This document shows, in pieces, positions 50,026-58,764 of a stretch of 64,000 nucleotides of DNA. The notes below the pieces were generated by a model, which did no database searches, was not told where the DNA came from, and saw only the letters and a program-made list of their open reading frames with translations. Position numbers and translations under genes: made by a program. Every line of letters starts with the position of its first letter. Position 1 is the stretch's first letter. Origin of the DNA: Clostridiales bacterium mt11 (GTDB lineage: Bacteria; Bacillota; Clostridia; Tissierellales; Tepidimicrobiaceae); contig LN874944.1 of assembly GCA_001282665.1 (NCBI GenBank), positions 62,001 to 126,000 of the forward strand, read 5' to 3'.

Positions 50026-50589
50026 TTAATCGATTACCTCTTCAAAGGGTTCCAATATTTCATAATGTCCCATTAAGCTTTCAGCTTTTTCTCCATCTAT
50101 TAGAAATTGTACTTTTTCTACATTATCCAATTCTATAAGAGTCTTAATTATTTGGTTTAATGTAAAAGTTTCTTCCATAGAGCCTCCATGAAGACCTTCT
50201 CCTGCAAAGTTTACATAAGCTGTACCGTCTGTTACTTTAACATCTAGTAGTTTAACATCTGGAGGAATTACCGTGTCTAGTTTATCGTCCTCTGGACCTT
50301 TTATCAACTCTTTTATAATGGCTTCTTCAAGGGGTATATCCTTATATTCAATAACCCTTTTTTCTCCAATAAGCTTCTCTAAACTTTCGTCTCCTGTCTC
50401 AATATATTCTCCATTTGCAAAATAAAGGGTTACTTCCTTTTTATCAATTTCTTCGTTAGGTTCTACTGGTTCATTTTCATCTTCTCCAATAATATTACTA
50501 TCTACTGGCTTTTTAGTATCATTGCAGGCAGTAAGGCTAAAGATGAGAACAACCATTAGAAAAACAGCAATATATCTTTTTTTCATCAT
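50026..50589 (-). CDS. GerMN-domain lipoprotein
   Basis: A 187-residue lipoprotein. The signal peptide ends in VLIFSLTACND with the lipid-anchored Cys near residue 22. An acidic linker follows, then the GerMN domain: VTLYFANGEYIETGDESLEKL, LEEAIIKELIKGP, TAYVNFAGEGLHGGSMEETF, and VQFLIDGEKAESLMGH. GerMN proteins act in spore germination or envelope functions. Start ATG 50589 has AAAGGAAGTGTAT; the next ATG (50586) is also possible. It stands alone. Confidence 0.85.
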   Translation of the reverse strand: MMKKRYIAVFLMVVLIFSLTACNDTKKPVDSNIIGEDENEPVEPNEEIDKKEVTLYFANGEYIETGDESLEKLIGEKRVIEYKDIPLEEAIIKELIKGPEDDKLDTVIPPDVKLLDVKVTDGTAYVNFAGEGLHGGSMEETFTLNQIIKTLIELDNVEKVQFLIDGEKAESLMGHYEILEPFEEVID

Positions 50590-50782
50590 ATACACTTCCT
50601 TTCTTCATCTAATACCATTATACGAAAAGAGATTTAAAGCTAAACTAATAGATGTTAATAATTATAATCTATTTCATTATATCATTTCAAATTATTTTTT
50701 CCCACAATTGATTTTTAAAAAAGCCATGATGTATAATATATAATATATAGTTGTTAAAATCTAATTTAAAGGAGTAAGTTAA

Positions 50783-51469
50783 ATGAAACTAATAAATAAG
50801 GGAAAGACAAAGGATGTTTATGAACTAGAGGACGGAAATTATCTTTTAAAATTTAAAGATGATGTAACGGGAGAAAATGGAGTATTCGATCCTGGGGCTA
50901 ATACAGTGGGACTGACCATTGAAGGGGCAGGTAAGTCTGGTCTTAAATTGACAAAGTTCTTCTTTGAAATATTAAAAAAAGATGGAATACCTACTCACTA
51001 TATAGATGCCGACATAGAGAATACATCTATGACCGTAAAGCCTGCAAAAGTATTTGGCAATGGATTAGAGGTAATCTGCCGTTACAGGGCTGTAGGAAGT
51101 TTTCTTCGCAGATACGGAATGTATGCAGAAGACGGACAACCTTTAGATGCTTTTGTTGAAATTACTTTAAAAGATGATGAACGTAAAGATCCACCTATTA
51201 CTGAAGATGCTCTTGATATGTTGGGAATACTCAATAAGGAAGAATACAAGACATTAAAGGAGCTCACTGTAAAGATTAGCAATATAATAAAGAGAGAATT
51301 AGCTAAAAAAGGGATTGAGTTATACGATATTAAATTGGAATTTGGTAGGGTTGGAGAAAATAACCAAGTTGCTTTAATTGATGAAATATCTGGTGGGAAT
51401 ATGAGAGCTTATAAAGATGGTGTATATATAGAGCCATTGAAATTAGAAAGATTAATGTTAGAAGATTAA
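50783..51469 (+). CDS. purC: Phosphoribosylaminoimidazole-succinocarboxamide synthase
   Basis: A 228-residue SAICAR synthetase, which joins aspartate to CAIR with ATP in purine synthesis. Family motifs are KGKTKDVYELEDGNYLLKFKDDVTG (read in parts), ICRYRAVGSFLRRYG, VEITLKDDERKDPPI and ALIDEISGGNMR. The size is that of bacterial PurC. It stands alone, not in a pur operon, with an unusual RRYG variant that departs from the usual GS(W/L). ATG 50783 has AAAGGAG. A strong terminator follows. Confidence 0.9.
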   Translation: MKLINKGKTKDVYELEDGNYLLKFKDDVTGENGVFDPGANTVGLTIEGAGKSGLKLTKFFFEILKKDGIPTHYIDADIENTSMTVKPAKVFGNGLEVICRYRAVGSFLRRYGMYAEDGQPLDAFVEITLKDDERKDPPITEDALDMLGILNKEEYKTLKELTVKISNIIKRELAKKGIELYDIKLEFGRVGENNQVALIDEISGGNMRAYKDGVYIEPLKLERLMLED

Positions 51470-51487
51470 TTTTATTTTAGATAATTT

Positions 51488-51534
51488 GATACAAAAAAGA
51501 TGGCAGTAGTTAATTATGCCATCTTTTTTGTATC
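51488..51534 (+). terminator. Rho-independent terminator
   Basis: GATACAAAAAAGATGGCA (51488-51505) pairs with TGCCATCTTTTTTGTATC (51517-51534). The T-run is inside the hairpin arm. It follows purC. Confidence 0.8.
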
Positions 51535-51630
51535 ATTGAAAATATCCTTTAAAAAAAGATAACTTTGTTCACTTTTTACTCTTACTGCGATATAATTATA
51601 TTAATCAATATAAAAATAGGAGGTAAGAAT

Positions 51631-52830
51631 ATGCGAAAATTTTCAATCATAACACTAATCTTAGCACTATCAATAGCATTTACAGGATGTACTAACAATG
51701 AGGTAAAGCTTTATAACGCTTTAATGAAATCTCAGGATATTGTTTCAATGGAAAGTGATACAAATGTAAAATTTACCCTAGAGGGTGAAGGATTTTCAAA
51801 AGAAGATCAACAAAAGTTTGAAGAAGTAACTAATATGTTGAAGGATTCAGATATTAAACTTCATCAGAAGATGATACAAAATAAAGAAAAAACATCAGCT
51901 AGAGTTGAAATGAACACAGGTTTAAATTTTGGTGGTGTCAATACGGATATGAAGATTTGGGTAGACACTGATGTATCTGAGGATACACCTAAAATGATAG
52001 AGGTAATAAAGATGCCATCAATTTTAATGGGTCAAATATCTCCAGAGGATAACAGTAAAGAATACATAGTTTATGACTTTGAAGATATTATGAATCAAGG
52101 ACAAGGTGGGGTTGACTTTAAACAGTTAATGAACTTTAGTAAGGAAATGCAGCCTAAAATCATAAAATTTATGAAAGATTATCATAAAAACTTCAATCCA
52201 GGATTTGAAATAGCAAGCTATAAAGGAATGAGAACTGTAGATGGAAGTAAACTATCCATATATAAAGCTAAATTAGATGATAAAGCTTTTAAAAAATTAA
52301 TAAGATATACGGTAAACAATAGTATGGACGATGAGAATACTATAAAGTTTATTGAAGAATATATGAATGCATTAATGGGATTTGCACAGATGCCAAATGT
52401 AGAAAAGGAATCAGCAAAAGGGGAAGTAAGTAAAGATATAGAAAAACTAAAAGAAAATATGCCAGAGCTTAAAAAGAAATTTAATGAGTTTATGGATACT
52501 TTCAAAGACGTAAAAGTATTAGGAGAAGATGGTATTGTCATAGAATACGGTGTGAATGATGAAGGATATATGGTTTATGAAAATGGCAAAATGGATTTAA
52601 ATATAGATTTAAAAGCTATTGCAAAGGCAATGGAAAAGGATGCTTTGGCTGAAAATGCAGGAGTATTAAAGTTAGGAATAGACTATGAAACAAAGATTTA
52701 TAATATCAATGAAGATGTAAAAATTGATATGCCAGAAGTAAATGAAAAGAATTCAATAAACTATATGGATCTTTTAAATCAAAGTATAGATAAAGGGATA
52801 CAAGAGAAACCAATAGAATCAAATAAGTAA
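51631..52830 (+). CDS. Lipoprotein of unknown function
   Basis: A 399-residue lipoprotein. The signal peptide is MRKFSIITLILALSIAFTGC with Cys20 as the lipid anchor. The mature part is rich in Lys/Glu and shows VEMNTGLNFGGVNTDMKIWVDTD, then repeated helical segments. It resembles clostridial lipoproteins of the copper-amine-oxidase-N/DUF6612 kind, but no domain is certain. ATG 51631 has AGGAGGTAAGAAT; the longer frame starting at 51565 has no site. It is flanked by terminators, so is monocistronic. Confidence 0.8.
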   Translation: MRKFSIITLILALSIAFTGCTNNEVKLYNALMKSQDIVSMESDTNVKFTLEGEGFSKEDQQKFEEVTNMLKDSDIKLHQKMIQNKEKTSARVEMNTGLNFGGVNTDMKIWVDTDVSEDTPKMIEVIKMPSILMGQISPEDNSKEYIVYDFEDIMNQGQGGVDFKQLMNFSKEMQPKIIKFMKDYHKNFNPGFEIASYKGMRTVDGSKLSIYKAKLDDKAFKKLIRYTVNNSMDDENTIKFIEEYMNALMGFAQMPNVEKESAKGEVSKDIEKLKENMPELKKKFNEFMDTFKDVKVLGEDGIVIEYGVNDEGYMVYENGKMDLNIDLKAIAKAMEKDALAENAGVLKLGIDYETKIYNINEDVKIDMPEVNEKNSINYMDLLNQSIDKGIQEKPIESNK

Positions 52831-52850
52831 AGATTTCCTAATGATTATAG

Positions 52851-52893
52851 CGGTGTAGCATTTGAGTCGTTCAATGTTACACCGTTTATTTAT
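52851..52893 (+). terminator. Rho-independent terminator
   Basis: CGGTGTAGCATTTGA pairs with TTCAATGTTACACCG (one G-T and a bulge), followed by TTTATTTATT. It ends the lipoprotein gene. Confidence 0.75.
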
Positions 52894-52946
52894 TTAATTG
52901 TATGTGATAGAATTAAATAAATATCAATAGAAAGGGGATGGAATAG

Positions 52947-53735
52947 ATGAGGTTACATGATTCTCCAGTAATAACCATACGAAATTTAGAAAAGAGTTTC
53001 GGTACGAAAAAGGTATTGCAGGGGATAAATTTAGATGTTTATAAAGGACAGATTATAGGCTACATAGGCCCTAATGGTGCTGGTAAGAGTACAACAGTTA
53101 AAATAATGTTAGGGCTAATCGGGGAATATGCTGGAGATATAGAGATTTTAGGTGAAAATATACGGGGTGGAAGTGTGGAATATAAGAGGAAGATAGGATA
53201 TATTCCTGAAACGGCAGAATTATACGATAACTTAACGGCAAGGGAGTATTTAACTTTTATAGGTGAATTATATGGTCTAGATTACGATGAAGCTGATATA
53301 AAAGCAGAGAAGTTAATGGAACTATTTGGGTTAAAAGGTGTATATAATTCAAGAATATCATCTTATTCAAAGGGTATGAGACAAAAGGTGCTTATAGTAT
53401 CCAGCCTGTTAAACAATCCAGATATTTTATTTTTAGATGAACCCTTAAGTGGTATGGATGCTAATAGTGTCATGATTTTTAAAGAGGTATTAGCTGAACT
53501 AGCTTCACAAGGAAAAACTATATTTTATTCTTCTCATATAATGGAGGTAGTGGAGAAGATAAGCAGTAGGATAATCCTCATTAATCATGGGCAAATTGTG
53601 GCAGATGGGTCTTTTGAGCAATTGAAAGAAAAGTCTATGGAGGGATCATTAGAAGAGATATTTAATGATCTTACAGGATTCAAAGATCATAAAGAGATTG
53701 CAGAAAAATTTGTATCCATAGTCCAAGGGGTGTAG
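52947..53735 (+). CDS. ABC-2 exporter ATPase
   Basis: A 262-residue ATPase of the CcmA family. Walker A GPNGAGKST (about 41-49), Q-loop PETAELYDNLTAREYL, signature SYSKGMRQKVLI (a degenerate LSGGQ), Walker B ILFLDEPLSGMD, switch SSHIMEVVEKISSR. The preceding ATG 52947 has GGGGATGGAATAG. It pairs with the permease 4 bases downstream. Substrate unknown. Confidence 0.9.
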   Translation: MRLHDSPVITIRNLEKSFGTKKVLQGINLDVYKGQIIGYIGPNGAGKSTTVKIMLGLIGEYAGDIEILGENIRGGSVEYKRKIGYIPETAELYDNLTAREYLTFIGELYGLDYDEADIKAEKLMELFGLKGVYNSRISSYSKGMRQKVLIVSSLLNNPDILFLDEPLSGMDANSVMIFKEVLAELASQGKTIFYSSHIMEVVEKISSRIILINHGQIVADGSFEQLKEKSMEGSLEEIFNDLTGFKDHKEIAEKFVSIVQGV

Positions 53736-53739
53736 GCAT

Positions 53740-55386
53740 ATGAAGGATTTTAAAATATTAAAGTTTTTGGATAAATTTAAAGGATTGTTTGAAAGGCTTG
53801 GAATAGACTATTTAACTATGAGAAAGATTCTTCAAGTTAAATTCACTTTAGATGGCAGAAGGGTTCCTACAGTGTTGATGAATGATACATCTAAAAAGAA
53901 AAAAGAGGAATCAAATAGTTTTTCAAAATCTTTATTCTTCTATATGTTAATTGGATTGGTTTTAATACCTTTTGTTATTTATGACAAAAATTATCTATTT
54001 CAAATGAGCTTTTTATTTGGAATATTGATGTTTATGATGATGACTACTCTAATTTCAGATTTTTCATCGGTACTTTTGGATTTGAAGGATAAGGATATAA
54101 TTCTTTCAAAGCCAGTAGATGGTAAAACATTAAGTATGGCAAAGATTATACATATAATGATCTATATGATGTATATAACCTTTTCTTTTACAGGACCTGC
54201 TTTGATTGTATCCCTATTTAGACAGGGACCCTTGTTTTTTATAATATTTTTAGTAGAGATAATCCTTATGGATTTATTCATAATAGCTTTAACTGCTCTT
54301 TTATACCTATTGATACTTAAGTTTTTCGATGGGGAGAAGCTAAAGGATATTATAAATTATGTTCAAATACTATTGACTATAGTTTTAACGGTAGGATATC
54401 AGCTTATAGGTAGATTGTTTAATTTTAGTGATATCTTCGATGTAAAATTTAACCCAAGATGGTGGCAGCATTTAATATTTCCTATATGGTTTGGAGGGCC
54501 TTTTGAGTTAATATTGAAAAACAATTATAATCTCCACATAATATCCTTTTCACTTTTAGCATTGATAATTCCTATATTGTCCATAATCATATATACAAAA
54601 CTTATGCCTTCTTTTGAAAGTAATCTGCAAAAGCTAAATGACAGCAGTGGAAATGTTAAGGATAAGAGTAGGGGATATAGCTATCGAATGTCAAAGATAG
54701 TCTGTAGGACCAAAGAAGAAAAAACTTTCTTTAGATTCGCTACCAATATGATGAAAAATGAAAGGGAATTTAAACTAAGAGTATATCCGTCCCTAGGATT
54801 TTCTCTAATATTTCCGTTCATATTTTTATTAGCAAAGCTAAAGGATAATGGATTAGAATATGCAGCTACAGGAAAAATATATTTTACCATATACTTTATA
54901 GCTTTTATGATTCCTACTATAATTATGAATATAGGATATTCAGGCAACCATAAAGGAGCATGGATATATAAGACTATGCCATTAAAGGATGCATCATCTA
55001 TATATAAGGGAACTGTAAAAGCTTTGATGATAAACTTTTTACTTCCCTTATATATTTTGCAGAGTATAGTATTTATACTTATTTTAAAAAGTAAAATACT
55101 TATCCATTTAGTAGTGATATTTCTAAGCATATCATTATATGCTGTTGTTTGTTTTAAGCTTATGAAGAAGAAACTTCCTTTTTCACAAGCCTTTGGAGTA
55201 GCCAATCAAAGTGAAGGGCTTATCGTGATACCACTATTTTTAATTATGGCAGTTTTGGCGGGAATTCACTATGGTTCTACAAAATTCATCCATGGGCCAT
55301 ATGTCTATATAATAATTCTAATTGTAGCAAATATATTTCTATGGAACAAAGGGTTTAATATACCTATGGAAAGCATAGAAGAATAG
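53740..55386 (+). CDS. ABC-type membrane protein (large ABC-2-like permease)
   Basis: A 548-residue polytopic protein with about ten to twelve TM helices. After a 60-residue cytoplasmic lead (LTMRKILQVKFTLDGRRVPTVL), the TM segments include FFYMLIGLVLIPFVIYDKNYLF, MSFLFGILMFMMMTTLISDF, IIHIMIYMMYITFSFTGPA. LILKDKDIILSKPVDGKTLSMAK (read in parts) is conserved in the YhaP/EcsB-like group. It likely forms the transport channel of the ATPase upstream. Substrate unknown. Confidence 0.8.
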   Translation: MKDFKILKFLDKFKGLFERLGIDYLTMRKILQVKFTLDGRRVPTVLMNDTSKKKKEESNSFSKSLFFYMLIGLVLIPFVIYDKNYLFQMSFLFGILMFMMMTTLISDFSSVLLDLKDKDIILSKPVDGKTLSMAKIIHIMIYMMYITFSFTGPALIVSLFRQGPLFFIIFLVEIILMDLFIIALTALLYLLILKFFDGEKLKDIINYVQILLTIVLTVGYQLIGRLFNFSDIFDVKFNPRWWQHLIFPIWFGGPFELILKNNYNLHIISFSLLALIIPILSIIIYTKLMPSFESNLQKLNDSSGNVKDKSRGYSYRMSKIVCRTKEEKTFFRFATNMMKNEREFKLRVYPSLGFSLIFPFIFLLAKLKDNGLEYAATGKIYFTIYFIAFMIPTIIMNIGYSGNHKGAWIYKTMPLKDASSIYKGTVKALMINFLLPLYILQSIVFILILKSKILIHLVVIFLSISLYAVVCFKLMKKKLPFSQAFGVANQSEGLIVIPLFLIMAVLAGIHYGSTKFIHGPYVYIIILIVANIFLWNKGFNIPMESIEE

Positions 55387-55521
55387 TTGACTATTATAGT
55401 ATAAAAAAAGGCTACATCAATATTTGCAAAATCAGATTATATATTTTATTTCTATAATCATTGAAATGAAATATATTTTAGTCTATAATGTAAATATAGA
55501 AAGATATAGGAGGTTGAATAT

Positions 55522-55896
55522 ATGGCAAATGTTGACTTTTTAAAAGAAAGCTATTTAAATTCTTTAGAAGAAAGAAAAAAGGAGCTTAGATTATCCATTG
55601 AAAAATTACAAGATGAGGAACGAAGAGATGAAGCAAATTTAGATAAGATAAGACTTAATGTAGTAGATATATTTTCGAAGATGTTCAATTTAAGCAAAAG
55701 TGATGATCCCAAAATATTAAAGGAAAAATATCTAGGATATTTTGAAAAGATAACATCACCTTGGTATGATAATAGGGAAAAGGCTTTAAGATTTGGGAAG
55801 GAAAAAGAAGCTATAATAGAGGAAATTAAGATTAAGGAAGTAGAAGAGTTAAAAGATAGGTTCAATTCATGTTATTCAAGCATGAATAACGAGTAG
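55522..55896 (+). CDS. Hypothetical coiled-coil protein
   Basis: A 124-residue soluble, charged helical protein. The first 40 residues are a clear coiled coil (YLNSLEERKKELRLSIEKLQ, then DEERRDEANLDKIRLN). The end EEIKIKEVEELKDRFNS is also helical. There is no known domain. ATG 55522 has GGAGGTTGAATAT. It ends 11 bases before the DUF2087 regulator and is probably co-expressed. It may be a partner or antagonist of the regulator (a guess from position). Confidence 0.6.
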   Translation: MANVDFLKESYLNSLEERKKELRLSIEKLQDEERRDEANLDKIRLNVVDIFSKMFNLSKSDDPKILKEKYLGYFEKITSPWYDNREKALRFGKEKEAIIEEIKIKEVEELKDRFNSCYSSMNNE

Positions 55897-55907
55897 GAGG
55901 AATATTA

Positions 55908-56447
55908 GTGGATTCAATAGAGATTTTCAAATGCTTATCAGATAAATCTAGATTAGGGATAATAAATAGTTTAATGGAGGAACCTATGTATGTAGAACTA
56001 TTGACGGAAAGATTAGGCTTATCAGCTTCAACGGTATCCTTTCATCTAAAAAAGCTAATGGATGCAGGTATAGTTTCCTCAGAGAAAGAACAATACTATA
56101 CTATTTACAGTCTAAATGAAAAATTTTTATCTTTAACTTTAGGGGAATTGGTCAAAGATGATAGGAAAGAACATGAAATTTTAAAACAAAGGGAAGAAAA
56201 ATACAGGCAAAAAGTTATAGATTCATTTTTCTCCTATGACAAATTAAAGGAAATTCCAGTACAACACAAGAAAAGGAAAATCATATTAGAAAAAATAGTA
56301 GAAAACTTTGATAAAAATAGAAAATATACGGAGAAGGAAGTAAACATCATAATTGCAGATTTCCATGATGATTTCTGCACCATAAGAAGGGATTTAATAG
56401 GGTTTGGGCTTATGGAAAGAAAGGACGGTATGTATTGGAGAAAGTAG
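55908..56447 (+). CDS. ArsR-type regulator with DUF2087 domain
   Basis: A 179-residue regulator. The N-terminus is an ArsR winged helix (FKCLSDKSRLGIINSLM, LSASTVSFHLKKLMDAGIV, KEQYYTIYSLNEKF). The C-terminus is a DUF2087 domain: KKRKIILEKIVENFDKNRKYTEKEV, DFHDDFCTIRRDLIGFGLMER. GTG 55908 has AGGAGGAATATTA. DUF2087 is common in Firmicute regulators, with no defined ligand. It converges with the cupin gene, 5 bases apart, without terminator. Confidence 0.85.
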   Translation: MDSIEIFKCLSDKSRLGIINSLMEEPMYVELLTERLGLSASTVSFHLKKLMDAGIVSSEKEQYYTIYSLNEKFLSLTLGELVKDDRKEHEILKQREEKYRQKVIDSFFSYDKLKEIPVQHKKRKIILEKIVENFDKNRKYTEKEVNIIIADFHDDFCTIRRDLIGFGLMERKDGMYWRK

Positions 56448-56452
56448 CCTAT

Positions 56453-57148
56453 TTAGGCTTCTTCTCCGTACATAATGATTATAAATTCTAAACCTTCATC
56501 TTCATGAGTATAGAAGCTATGAGAGATATTCTTTGGTATATAATAGGCATCTCCATCCTCAAATAGATATTCTTTGCCTCCAATTTTAACCTGTCCTTTT
56601 CCCCTTATAGCTATGACTAGGGTTGGAAAAGGGTTTGTTTGCTGGTTTTCTTTTTCATTTATAATCATACCTTTTTCAATTCCATACCATCCAGTTCTAA
56701 GTCCCTTATCATAGATCATGGGTATAGCATAACCTCCATGAACGATTCTAGCATATTCCTTGCCTAATTTTATTTTTTCAGGTTCATCTATTGTGAAATA
56801 TCTAAATATAAAAGTTAAAGGATTAATATCCTTTGGTATTTTATCAAAGTTTATAAAATCCAATGGAGTAGAATCATTCCAATAGGCTCTTCCCATAGCT
56901 GTCATTGCAGCCATCTTTTTAGTGTATATCTTGCTTAGAGTCTCAGCATCTGTGATAAAGCTAAATTCATCTTTGTATGGTTTTTGTTCACATATTTCAA
57001 AAGTTGCATCTTTTTTAATATGTATTGTGAACCAATTGTCGTCCACTTTAAAACCGAAATTGAATTCTACTAAATTTTGTGTTTTTTTAATATAGGATCT
57101 GGTAAAATCATTTAGTATTGATATAGGGCTATTTGATTTTTCACTCAT
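56453..57148 (-). CDS. Cupin-domain protein
   Basis: A 231-residue protein with a C-terminal cupin (AIRGKGQVKIGGKEYLFEDGDAYYIPKNISHSFYTHEDEG, read in parts), including the G-x5-HxH-like GKGQVKIGG region and the second motif PKNISHSF. The N-terminal 130 residues are alpha/beta with no clear match (VDDNWFTIHIKKDATFEICEQK). ATG 57148 has TGGAGGTTAAGAAA. It follows the TrmB gene by 39 bases in the same operon. It may be a small-molecule binding or oxygenase protein. Confidence 0.75.
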   Translation of the reverse strand: MSEKSNSPISILNDFTRSYIKKTQNLVEFNFGFKVDDNWFTIHIKKDATFEICEQKPYKDEFSFITDAETLSKIYTKKMAAMTAMGRAYWNDSTPLDFINFDKIPKDINPLTFIFRYFTIDEPEKIKLGKEYARIVHGGYAIPMIYDKGLRTGWYGIEKGMIINEKENQQTNPFPTLVIAIRGKGQVKIGGKEYLFEDGDAYYIPKNISHSFYTHEDEGLEFIIIMYGEEA

Positions 57149-57186
57149 TTTCTTAACCTCCAATAATAAATATTGTAATAACAAAG

Positions 57187-57993
57187 TTAAAGACCTAGAC
57201 TCCATAATTCTTGTAGTATATCATTAGATTTTTTTGATATTTCTTCTATCAACTTTTTATTATCTACCTCCTTTTCCATAACATGAACCATAATGTCGTG
57301 TTGTAGCCACATAGTTATAGCTAAAATCATAGACATATTCTTTGTCCAAACACCCGTACTAGTGTTTTCTTTTATTTGAGCAAGTAGACATTCATTAGTG
57401 TCCTTTACGATGCTAAACCAACGTCCATGAACAGATATCTGCTGCTTTTGAATAGAAGTTATAGAGTGAAAAAATTGTTGGTTTAAACCTAAATCATAAT
57501 CTCCAAATTCGAGAGCAAACACTTTAATTTTTCTATCTTCAGCTAATTGTAAGTGTTCTTTTATAGGCAATAATTCAGTTTTAAATCCAGTAATTAATAT
57601 ACTTTTGTTGGCTTCTGCACACATTTCTTTTACCCGTAAAAAGATTTGTTCATGGCTGCTTATGTTTATGAAAGGATTTTCCTCTTGAGGACGTTCTAAT
57701 CTTTCAAAATCTTCATTTAGATGAGAAATAATCTTATTGATTTTAGTTTTATGTCTAGAGAGTAGTAATTTATATGGTAGAGGTTGATATAGTTGTTTAT
57801 CAAGTTCATTATTTATTAGGACTACACCTTTTTCAACTAGCCCTTCTAAAACTTCATAAATTTTACCTCTTGGTACTTGGGAGTATTTAGATAATTCGTA
57901 TCCTGTAGAGTTTGGATGACTAACTAATGCCATATAAACTTTTGCTTCATATGAGGTAAAACCTATTTTTTGCAAACCTTCAACTGTATTCAT
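57187..57993 (-). CDS. TrmB-family transcriptional regulator
   Basis: A 268-residue TrmB-like regulator. The N-terminal HTH (LQKIGFTSYEAKVYMALVSHP, then GYELSKYSQVPRGKIYEVLEGLVEKG) is clear, and the effector domain (about 100-268) has the PLD-like fold typical of the family (LITGFKTELLPIKEHLQL). TrmB regulators usually sense sugars. ATG 57993 has AAGGAGGATATT. The operon with the cupin gene suggests the two share a ligand or pathway. Confidence 0.85.
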   Translation of the reverse strand: MNTVEGLQKIGFTSYEAKVYMALVSHPNSTGYELSKYSQVPRGKIYEVLEGLVEKGVVLINNELDKQLYQPLPYKLLLSRHKTKINKIISHLNEDFERLERPQEENPFINISSHEQIFLRVKEMCAEANKSILITGFKTELLPIKEHLQLAEDRKIKVFALEFGDYDLGLNQQFFHSITSIQKQQISVHGRWFSIVKDTNECLLAQIKENTSTGVWTKNMSMILAITMWLQHDIMVHVMEKEVDNKKLIEEISKKSNDILQELWSLGL

Positions 57994-58176
57994 AATATCC
58001 TCCTTATTTTCTAACAATGTATTATAAAATAACTATTAAATTTAGTATACCCTATAGTAGTTACTAAATCAATGGGATTAATAATATATAATAAAATAAG
58101 ATTTGAGATTTTTATAATGTTTTGTTTATAATATATTTAAAGGTTTATTTGAGAATTTTGAAAGAAGGAGATTATT

Positions 58177-58653
58177 ATGTCTAAAATAAAAACCAATGCA
58201 ATGCGTATTCTTGATAATCATAATATTGAATATAATGTAATTACCTATGATAATAAAGACGGCAAGATAGATGGGATTTCCGTTGCAAACAAAATAGGAA
58301 AAAATCCAAAGAGCGTATTTAAAACCCTAGTAGCTCAAGGCAATAGCGGGGATATCTATGTGTTTGTAATTCCAGTAATGGAGGAATTAGACCTTAAAAA
58401 GGCAGCAAAGGTATGTGGAGAGAAGAAGATAGAGATGATCCATGTAAAGGATATAAATAAACACACTGGATATATACGAGGAGGCTGTTCGCCCATAGGG
58501 ATGAAAAAAGATTATCCTACCTTTATAGATAATTCTGCATTGGAATTAGAAACTATAATAGTGAGTGGAGGTAAAATAGGAGTTCAAATTGAACTAAAAG
58601 TAGAAGATTTAAATAAGGTTATCAATAGTTCATTATCTGAAATAGTAAAATAG
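58177..58653 (+). CDS. ybaK: Cys-tRNA(Pro)/Cys-tRNA(Cys) deacylase (YbaK/EbsC)
   Basis: A 158-residue YbaK-domain protein that hydrolyses mischarged Cys-tRNA(Pro). Family signatures: SVFKTLVAQ, VFVIPVMEELDLKKAAKVCGEKKIEM (read in parts) with catalytic Lys, and the GYIRGGCSPIGMKKDYPTFID motif. ATG 58177 has AGAAGGAGATTATT. The gene is monocistronic with a terminator at its stop codon. Confidence 0.9.
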   Translation: MSKIKTNAMRILDNHNIEYNVITYDNKDGKIDGISVANKIGKNPKSVFKTLVAQGNSGDIYVFVIPVMEELDLKKAAKVCGEKKIEMIHVKDINKHTGYIRGGCSPIGMKKDYPTFIDNSALELETIIVSGGKIGVQIELKVEDLNKVINSSLSEIVK

Positions 58654-58676
58654 TCTATTTTTTAATAGACTATTTT
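58647..58676 (+). terminator. Rho-independent terminator
   Basis: AAAATAGTCTATT pairs with AATAGACTATTTT over a 4-base loop, followed by ATTTTTT. It overlaps the ybaK stop codon. Confidence 0.8.
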
Positions 58677-58764
58677 ATTTTTTAGATTAGCTTAAATGGG
58701 TATAAGATATTAGACGATTAAAACATATATATATTACTAATAAGGAAAATTATTGGAGGGGAGA

